The position numbers and the translations under genes were made by a program. From contig CM046303.1 in NCBI GenBank assembly GCA_025267735.1, forward strand, positions 39,197,380 to 39,261,379: a stretch of DNA of 64,000 nt. Direction: 5' to 3'. The notes below the pieces were generated by a model, which did no database searches, was not told where the DNA came from, and saw only the letters and a program-made list of their open reading frames with translations. This stretch comes from Mactra quadrangularis. Lineage: Eukaryota > Mollusca > Bivalvia > Venerida > Mactridae. Of this stretch, positions 56,291 to 64,000 are shown piece by piece (the first letter of the stretch is position 1; each line of letters opens with the position of its first letter).

Positions 56291-57218
56291 GACATGGTAG
56301 GTAACCATTTTTTGAGAATCCGTCAGCTTCAAACACTCACTCCCGCTATGACAGCTTAATATCAAATACATGCACGAGACAAATGCAATATACATGTATT
56401 AATAAAAATTGAACACGCTTAGTCAATGAGGGCTTATTGGTGTCTTTATCATACAATCAGTGAACGAAGCTACCATAAAATATAACGATATAAGTAGCAT
56501 ACCTAGATTGCTTGGATATTGCTAATTCAATTTCTAATGTTTCTATTTAGGTCAATTCCATTGTATTCGTACTGTGGTCAGCGAACATATGACTTATTTA
56601 AGTGTGATAATGTTGTAATAAGATAGATTGTTACATGTAAACTGATAGTAGTTTAACTGAAGGACAATACTTCATTTATTATTAAGCGAGTCATTAACCT
56701 AGAATTTATCTTTGTACTACGGTCAATACTTTTGAAAACCATTTTCAGCATAAACCTAGAGGGTTTCATCTTACAGTCATTTATTATTTAGACCAATTAA
56801 ACTGAATCATTGCTTATCAGCAACATTGACTCATCAATTATGAACTAAGGTGAGAATAGTTTTCTTTATGACGTAGAGTTAACAATACAAAACTGGTCTG
56901 AGACCGTATTTAGGGACGTCCTTGAATTTTGTCATGTGTCTTTAATCACGTAGAAGTTGTCCAATTGTTTACGAATGGTACGACAATATTGTTTCTTTAA
57001 GTAAATGAAATTCAACTTTGAATTAACACATTTTATCTGCGCACACAGATTTGTCATTTTGTTGACGTCTGAATGGAGGGTTGTGAACTTGTGATCATGG
57101 TCATGTGGCCTCATTATAAGCCCTGTAGTATCTTTAACTCACTTCTAACAAACGAAACAAAAAAAGAAAACATTCATGTTAATTTTCTTACCAAGACGAT
57201 TGTTTATTACTCTTTTTT
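56291..57218. other. probable KIF19 intron, nothing recognised
   Basis: AT-rich. Neither strand shows motor-domain exons. Confidence 0.35.
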
Positions 57219-57224
57219 ATACAT

Positions 57225-60220
57225 CAGGGTGGAGAATCAAAACCAGTTCGTATCATATAAAATGTAAACAAACGGACGCCATTTTGGAAAATTTCAGGTA
57301 TTTTTTCTAATTTACTCCTTAAATCGTCCACCAATGAAAAAACAAAAATTACCATAACACGCTACTCATTTTTCCGCTTCTAATGATGTATATAACATAC
57401 AGATTCAATTAGAATTTCAACAAGTTATCCCGGACATTGGAATCGAAGTGAGCAAGAATTAGGTCATTTGTGACGGATGCGAACTGGTTCAAATTCATGC
57501 GTTTGCCTAGTTTATCACAAAAAAGCATTTTTTCTCGTTAAATTTGCCATGTATAACCCACGGAGCAAGTGTGTAGTCTTGTATAAAAGTATTAACTCTT
57601 CCTGACTAAGTTTTGACATAAAAATAGATTTTTTATGAGAATGATGCGAACCGGTTCAGGTTTATACAATGATACGAACCGGTTCAGATTTATAGTATTT
57701 TGCAATTTTATTTTTATTTGCATACGTTCTTTGTCGATGTGAGTTTCACGGCATTGTTTTTCCAAACTTACACAATTTTATTTCGTTTTCGTCTCGATTT
57801 CAAAACTTTTTACAACAATCTGATTTTTTCGGGAGTTTTAGCTGAAAATGAATTCATATTAGTATGATATTACCATATAACTCATCGGTTACGTTTATGA
57901 AGACATGACTGTGGACATATGCATGGTCAGGTGGAGAAAAGTAAATGCGAATGGAACGTTGGCATTTTTATCATCAAAAAAGAGATGGTGTTCGGTTAAG
58001 TATAAAGTCATTTTCAGCTAAAAATCCCGAAGTAGTCAAATCGTTTGCGAAAGTTGTTAAATTGAGACAAAATGACGATCACAATTCGCTATTCAAAGTA
58101 TTGAAAGACTTTCGTACACATTGAAACCTTATAAATACATATTAAAATTACTCCTTAATAGACTCAAGTACGAATCGAAAAGTGCTTGACAAGCTGACAA
58201 AATTATAATTTCACAATAAAAATATTGATGTTTCCTCTTTTCTAAAAATGACTAATAAAACATACATGTAGGTAGGTATGTCGTCATTTTTGGAAAATAT
58301 ATCAATTTCGACGTTTGGGGACTGGAGACAGTGGTTACACTTACACAAACACAAAATCTGGTTTATCACTGGGTTAATTTTACTTAAGACTGTCTGTCGG
58401 TATTCATTTTGTAAAACTAAAAATATCTGACGTGAAAAACACTGACCAACAGTAAATAAATTTGCACAATTGTCTTATATATAAATATTGTAGATTGTTA
58501 TCACGTATAAAATGATTTACAATATTGATGTTAAATAGAGTCTCTATGAAATTTTCACCGGATAAATAACTCAATAGCTGACAAAGATTAATTGAAAAAT
58601 GTCTATGTACATAACTTAAGAATTGCAGTCTCATAATTTGAACTTGAGAGCACTCTGCGACTAAATGTCTTTGCATATCTGTGATTGGTAAATGACACAG
58701 TGTACAATTTTGAATATCTCTACGATTGTAGGCGAATGTCAAGAATTTCACTGTTTTTATGGCATGTATAATGTCTGTCTTACTTATGGCACTTGACCAT
58801 ATAATAGATGGGGTGATATCTAGCTGGATATTTTTTAGACGAGTAAAGTCAGCATCACTAGAGATATTTGTTAACCATGTAGAACTATGATATCGTCTTA
58901 CAGCTTTATTAATAATACGCTTCCATACATGTTTAGTAGGTAATCCAGCAGTGTCTAAGTAGACGTTCCAGTATGTATTTAGTCCATATTTATTTAAGAT
59001 AGAGTAGATATCTGGAATAAATCCTGTTTGACCAGTATAACCACGTTCAATAAAAAGATGAAGTCTATAGTCAAATATTTTCCGCGCAATTAGATTATGG
59101 TACAATACTGTTCGACATTTAAATGAACGACATTGCATTCTATAAATAGATGGTGAAGATATCACCCGTATACTAATCCGCACAACCTTCCCAGATTTCG
59201 GCGTTTTAGTACGCAACAGAATATAGTGCGGCGCATGAAGACAAAATCTAAGGATTTTTTTCGGTTTTTGACAAAATCATTGTTAAAATTTAAAATAAAT
59301 TATCAATTATAGCTACAGGAATATAAATCCATGTATTCAAAGTACATTTTTAAAAACATCGAAAGGTACAGATGCATAGTTAAACTGTGTATTCTACTTT
59401 CAAATGTCTGTGTAAAGAATGACAGATGTAAACACGTTACGACGGAGATTTAATTACTGGTTAAAAAGTTTCATTTAATGAGGAAAGCTGGTTGGATAGT
59501 AAAATTTTATTGAGTAGACACAAAATACATACTCTTATTTGTTGAGTATACTTGTTGGGGGAAATTACTAGAATGTAAAAATTGTCACGTGTTTTTAGGT
59601 AAATAAACAGTTTTACCCATGATGCTCGGCGTCTCCGTACAAAGGTCAGTCAGACCGTTTGTGTACAGAATGACGATTTGTTTTTAATATTAATGCCGTG
59701 AAACAGACATAGACAAAGAACGTATGCAAATGAAGTATAAAAGAGAAATGTCATAAATCTGAACTGGTTCGTATCATTGTATTAATCTGAACCGGTTCGC
59801 ATCATTCTTCAAAATTTATATTTTTATGTCCAAACTATATCTGGAGGAGTTGATACTTTACTACAAGACTACATACGTGTTCCGTGGGTTATACATAGCA
59901 ATTTAAACGAGAATAACTGCTTTTTTGTGATAAACTAGGCTAAAGTATGAATTTGAACCAGTTCGCATCCGTCAAATACGATCCAATTTTTGCTCACTTC
60001 GATTCCAATGTCCGGGATAACTTGTTGAAATTCTAATTGAATCTGTTGGTACTATACATCACCAGAAGCGGAAAAATGAGTAGCGTGTTATAGTGATTTT
60101 TGTTTTTTCATTAGTGGACGAATAAAAGAGTAAATTAGAAAAAATACCTGAAATTTTCCAAAATGGCGTCCGTTTGTTTACGTTTTGAGTGATACGAACT
60201 GGTTTTGATTCTCCACCCTG
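57225..60220 (-). mobile_element. 2,996-bp DNA transposon, copy 2 (inverted)
   Basis: Same length and termini as 43761-46756, opposite orientation. Flanks atacat (57219-57224 and 60221-60226) are an exact 6-bp target duplication. The ORF sits at the same offset from the end (1,004 bases) in both copies, so no net indel separates them. Sample comparison shows only occasional substitutions. Confidence 0.9.
58404..59216 (-). CDS. transposon-carried ORF, RT C-terminal like, copy 2
   Basis: The 270-codon frame is identical at protein level to 44765-45577, with the same zinc-ligand pattern (C171, C174, H184, C189) and the same lack of an early ATG. Identity of the product at two sites shows either very recent transposition or selection on the frame. 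Neither an RT active site nor a DDE triad is visible. Confidence 0.6.
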   Translation of the reverse strand: MRTKTPKSGKVVRISIRVISSPSIYRMQCRSFKCRTVLYHNLIARKIFDYRLHLFIERGYTGQTGFIPDIYSILNKYGLNTYWNVYLDTAGLPTKHVWKRIINKAVRRYHSSTWLTNISSDADFTRLKNIQLDITPSIIWSSAISKTDIIHAIKTVKFLTFAYNRRDIQNCTLCHLPITDMQRHLVAECSQVQIMRLQFLSYVHRHFSINLCQLLSYLSGENFIETLFNINIVNHFIRDNNLQYLYIRQLCKFIYCWSVFFTSDIFSFTK

Positions 60221-60226
60221 ATACAT

Positions 60227-60850
60227 TGTACCAGTGTAGCATATCAGTGAACTAACAAACTGATCTTATCTGCTTCATACATTTGAGTTGAGTAAATATT
60301 ATCAAGATTTGTTTGATTTGTCTATTTCTAATCCGGACCAGTAACCAGTAGATAGTTGACTGAGTTATTTTGATTATGACATTATACAACTGTATGCTCC
60401 CTTCACAGCTCATTGAATACTCTACCGTTACTTGACAGTGATCGAAAGAGAAACATTCGGCCGTTGTAGAGTCAAACCTTGCCATCACAAGCATGTCTTT
60501 GATGTACAGGATATGAAAGTGGTTAGGCCGTGAGCCAGATACACTTTTGCTCCCCCCCCCCCGGGGGAATTTTCAAGATCCATATTTTTTTATGCCACTA
60601 TCTGTCCTGAGTACAACAGTACAAAGTTTGCAAGTTTCTAGTGGGGCATTGCTGAGAAAATCAACTTTTAATTGTATAGGTAAATAGCAATTTTTGTTCC
60701 ATTTTTATCGATTTATTTTTGCAAAAACCATTAAATCATGTTTGCAACACCAAGTTCTCATTATATTGTTTGTCAATTAAAAAGAAAATGTGTCTTTTGT
60801 GTTTTATAAAGGAAATTGCTGTTGATACTGCTCTCATAAGTACCCCAAAA
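60227..60850. other. probable intron or flank
   Basis: Holds a C12-13/G5 homopolymer run at about 60551-60568. A minus 80-codon frame (60252-60494) has no recognisable domain. Confidence 0.35.
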
Positions 60851-62935
60851 TGTAACATACGTTACTGTGCCTTTGCGCGCAGACTATGAAACATAGCCAC
60901 ATAAAGTAATCATAATACACTTGCTTTTTAAGATATACAATGTTGTTGTATGTAAGAATAAGATTTTTATCTTGTTCCTCAGAAATATTAACTTACACAC
61001 AGCTCTTAAACCTTGTCGCCAATAGTGTTGAAACATACATGACCATAAAAAATCCATTTTTTTCAAATTGGAAAAAATATTATAATTGTAAAATATTTTA
61101 AAACATAATATCAGATATGAATATATAGGAAATAAAAACGATTGTCATTAAGTATTCAATGACATTTCATTAAATTTCACATTTTACCAAAATTTTCGGG
61201 TAGACATTTAAAAATGAAACATGGTTTTTCAACTAATGTTAAATATCTTGGTTGAATTCACGTTTACTAATTAGTCTCTCTAATGAACTTTTCATTTTAT
61301 GATTACTACTTTTGCCATTCCTCAGAATCGTCTAGAGATAATGCTGTCTAAAGTATCAAATGTAACATACGTGATGTAACATACGTTACCGTTAAAATGA
61401 TATACCGATCTTACAATGCGGCGAAGGGTTAAACGATGACATATTGAAAATCGGTTTACACCAAAAATGTTATCCACAATAAATAAAGTCGTTATTATCT
61501 CATTGAAAAATATATGACATCTTCAACCAGACTGAAAAAAACCATGAAACTGTATGCGTCTCAATGGCTTTGATAAATTAAACTATGAAGATTTTTTAAC
61601 CATTGCATGCAATGTAAGCATAGAATCCTTCATAGCAATACTCAAATCGATATTTTTGCAATTTATTTGTTACTTCAATTCTTACTAGATGTAACCAAAT
61701 CTCAAATGTAACCAAAGCTTCCTTTGTTAGCTTCTTATTTAATAAAACATGGTTTTATGAATTGAAACATACGTTACGTTTGGTAAGGTATGTTTCATAT
61801 GAAATGTATCGTAGTTGATGCTTGTTTGTTTGCTTGTTTTACAATGTTTCGCTTTTTTGGAAACTTGAAACGTTTAAGTTCTGAATGTTTCTTTTATATC
61901 ATGTCTTTGAGTGTAAAGGAACACAACATGTCTGTTGAATTTAACAGCAGCGAAATAATGTAGTTGGACTTTATAACACACGTTACCACAGGTTGTTGTA
62001 ATTCCTGACAACACAAACAGCATAATTTATATCGGAATTTTTTTTTGTCGTAGATGATCTATAATACGTCGCGGAAGATTTTGTTGCAGAAATATTTAAG
62101 GGAACATGGTACATAAGCATGGTACAACAAATCGATAATGATAAGGAAGCAAACACATCGTTCATGCAACAACGCCGATCTCTTATCCAATGGCAAACCC
62201 TTGAGGATGTAATTTTGGGTGACAAATGACTTTTTATATGAAATAAGTGTGCCAGTACCTCATGGAATATCTAGGAGAACGTTTTGATTTTTACTTTAAA
62301 GTGAATTACTACATGAAATTTGAACACAATTGATCTGTTATGCTTTTCTGAGACTAATTGGTAACCTTTTTTACTCTTAATTTTAACATGTTTTCACTTA
62401 ATTTTGAAGGCAATCCTTATTGATATAATAAAAAGTATTTAGATATGACATAGTACATAGAAAATAGTTTGTGCTACCATTAAATGTTTTAAACTGTTGT
62501 ACTGGGTGTGACTGATAAAATTGGGATGTGATAGTTTAAACAGTGTTGTTGTAACATACGTTACTACCTATTTATTTGTTTTGGCATTCATAATTATGAA
62601 CTTTTCAGTGAGTTAAGTGTATAAACTTTTAAAATGTATTCATTGATTTTGACTGTTTACGGCTATGGTACTTAAGTTTCTTTCGATTTTTCCAAGTTTG
62701 AAAGTCGTTGTATCAAGGTTTATAAATGTATTTCTGTAATTTTCCATAAGTTGATCTAAAATTTAAGTAATATTTGAGCAAAGGGGCGTTCTGAATTTAT
62801 CATTTTGTGGTATGTATTTCCAGTATCAACCCTTTGCCTTCCTAAAGTGCTTAAATCATAGACAAACATACAAATACAGACAAACAAAATAAAGTTTTAT
62901 TGGTGTGGTCCGTATAGAAACATACGTTACCATAG
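60850..62935. repeat. region with dispersed 'aacatacgttac' motifs
   Basis: The exact 12-mer occurs at 60854, 61378, 61766, 62553 and 62919. A one-mismatch form is at 61975 and a partial one at 61364. Several are preceded by 'gt', giving arms GTAAC...GTTAC. No TIRs or gene were found around them. Confidence 0.65.
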
Positions 62936-63524
62936 AAAATAGGTGATTGTATTCAAATATTTGTAATATGTATTTAGTCTGACTAACGAATGACCCTTCC
63001 TGTAAATACTTTATTCATTTGTCCATCTTGTATAACTTTTATTAATAACTGAAAGTTATCATTAAAATCAAGAAATAAAAATATTTCTAGTGGAGATTTC
63101 CTATATGGCTGACATAAGAGTACAGAGAAACGATGCATTTGATTTGTTTCTATTTTTAATCTTGCCAAAACGAAAGTACTCTACCTTTCACGTGACACCC
63201 TTGAAATAGCAAGAAATAAGGGACGCCAATATGTCTGTTATATTTATTGTTTTAGAAAAAACGACATTTTCAAAATAAACTAAGAACGTAATAGGAAAAA
63301 GCACCATTTTTCAGTGTTGAAAAGAGGTATGAAAAGAGTCCCTCAAAATCCCTGACTCTTCACATATTGGTGTTAAGAAATCACCGTACTGCTTATATCG
63401 GAAATGCACTGGAATGACGTTACAGGGTAACCCAAAATCCAAATCGTTGTCAAAAACAAAATGGCTTCGTAATTAAGATGCGTCGAAATAAAGTACCGGA
63501 GGACAGTAATAAGAACTTTTTGGC
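62936..63524. other. AT-rich stretch, nothing supported
   Basis: The 61-codon minus frame (62983-63168) shows no domain. Confidence 0.35.
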
Positions 63525-64000
63525 AGAGCAAATGGCCATAGGGGGTCATGAAGTTCAAAGTCCCAGAACTCTGTAAAGCCCCAACAGAACTTTGCAAACT
63601 TTTTATCAGTGAACTGTTACTTTCATGTGAGTTTAAAAAAATATACCATAGATAATTACTCCCAGGAAGGAGCAATGTCTTAAACTTGCTTTAAAAGCAC
63701 TTATGGTTTAAACGGAAAATGAGAATGGGCGATATTTCAAAGTCACATAACTCTGTAAGGCCTCAACAGAACTTCATAAACTTTTATCAATGAATGCCTA
63801 CCACTAAATGGGTTAAGAAAATCATACCCTTGAAAATTCCCCATGTGGGGAGCAATGTCATATACTGGCTCAAGGTCTGTTATAGATTTGACCAGAAAAT
63901 GAGAATGGGCGATATTTCAAAGTTCCATAACTCTGTAAAGCCCCAACAGATCTTTGTAAACTTTAATCAGTGAATGCCTAACATTATATGGGTTAAGAAA
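63525..64000. repeat. tandem repeat of about 180 bp, cut by right edge
   Basis: 'gagaatgggcgatatttcaa' occurs at 63720 and 63900, with a diverged earlier unit from about 63531 ('tctgtaaagccccaacagaa'). Units also share 'atgggttaagaaa'. It continues past the window. Confidence 0.7.

Noticed and set aside
60252..63675. KIF19 motor-domain exons
   Set aside because: No P-loop (GxxxxGKT), SSRSH-like or DLAGSE-like segment was found in any minus-strand frame; the motor must lie beyond the window.

Overview
The window is animal nuclear DNA from an invertebrate, most likely a bivalve mollusc. It is AT-rich, its genes are split by GT-AG introns, and transposable elements of every class are packed into the introns and the intergenic gap. 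The molluscan assignment rests on repeat style: tRNA-headed SINEs whose tails end in a 'gcgttaaaccca'-type motif, (GTCC)n-led repeats with about 168-bp internal tandem units, pogo-like 'acctctg' elements and CR1-like LINEs. No species can be named.

Two host genes converge on one another, and both are cut by the window. On the + strand, seven exons between 8932 and 17167 encode the last 284 residues of lysosomal alpha-mannosidase (MAN2B1 type). Its catalytic N-terminal exons are not in the window. On the - strand, ten exons between 55943 and 29327 encode the last 638 residues of a kinesin-8 of the KIF19 type: neck, coiled coils and a basic Ser/Thr-rich tail. The motor domain would lie beyond the right edge. 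All 15 internal junctions obey GT-AG and keep phase.

Layout. 1-8.9 kb: SINE, a possible small membrane-protein ORF and splice signals of an uncertain transcript, a 112-bp satellite with higher-order structure (about 1.94-4.46 kb), and a 168-bp tandem-repeat element (6.3-8.4 kb). 8.9-17.2 kb: mannosidase exons, with an intact Tc1 transposon, MITEs, a pogo-like MITE and SINE fragments in the introns. 17.2-29.3 kb: intergenic, with a gene-less LTR element (two 431-bp LTRs), SINEs, a 2.2-kb inverted-repeat element and a hAT-like MITE. 29.3-55.9 kb: KIF19 exons. One 16.5-kb intron (32.5-49.0 kb) holds a 4.9-kb foldback element containing a second 1.15-kb foldback, and a MITE split by a LINE that is itself split by a 2,996-bp transposon. 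A shorter intron (50.0-52.7 kb) holds a MITE inserted in a MITE and carrying a 1-kb palindromic element. 56-64 kb: upstream KIF19 intron or flank, with a second, inverted, same-length copy of the 2,996-bp transposon, a region with a repeated 12-bp motif, and a tandem repeat running off the edge.

The most interesting material is the non-host DNA. There is an apparently young, inverted pair of 2,996-bp transposons that carry what looks like a captured retrotransposon C-terminus and palindromic iterons in their long TIRs. There are several foldback elements with exact target duplications, a nested-insertion series that can be ordered in time, and a motif of the form GTAA(G/C)ATACGTT repeated in two unrelated places. 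The genes do not form an operon or pathway; mannosidase and kinesin are simply convergent neighbours.
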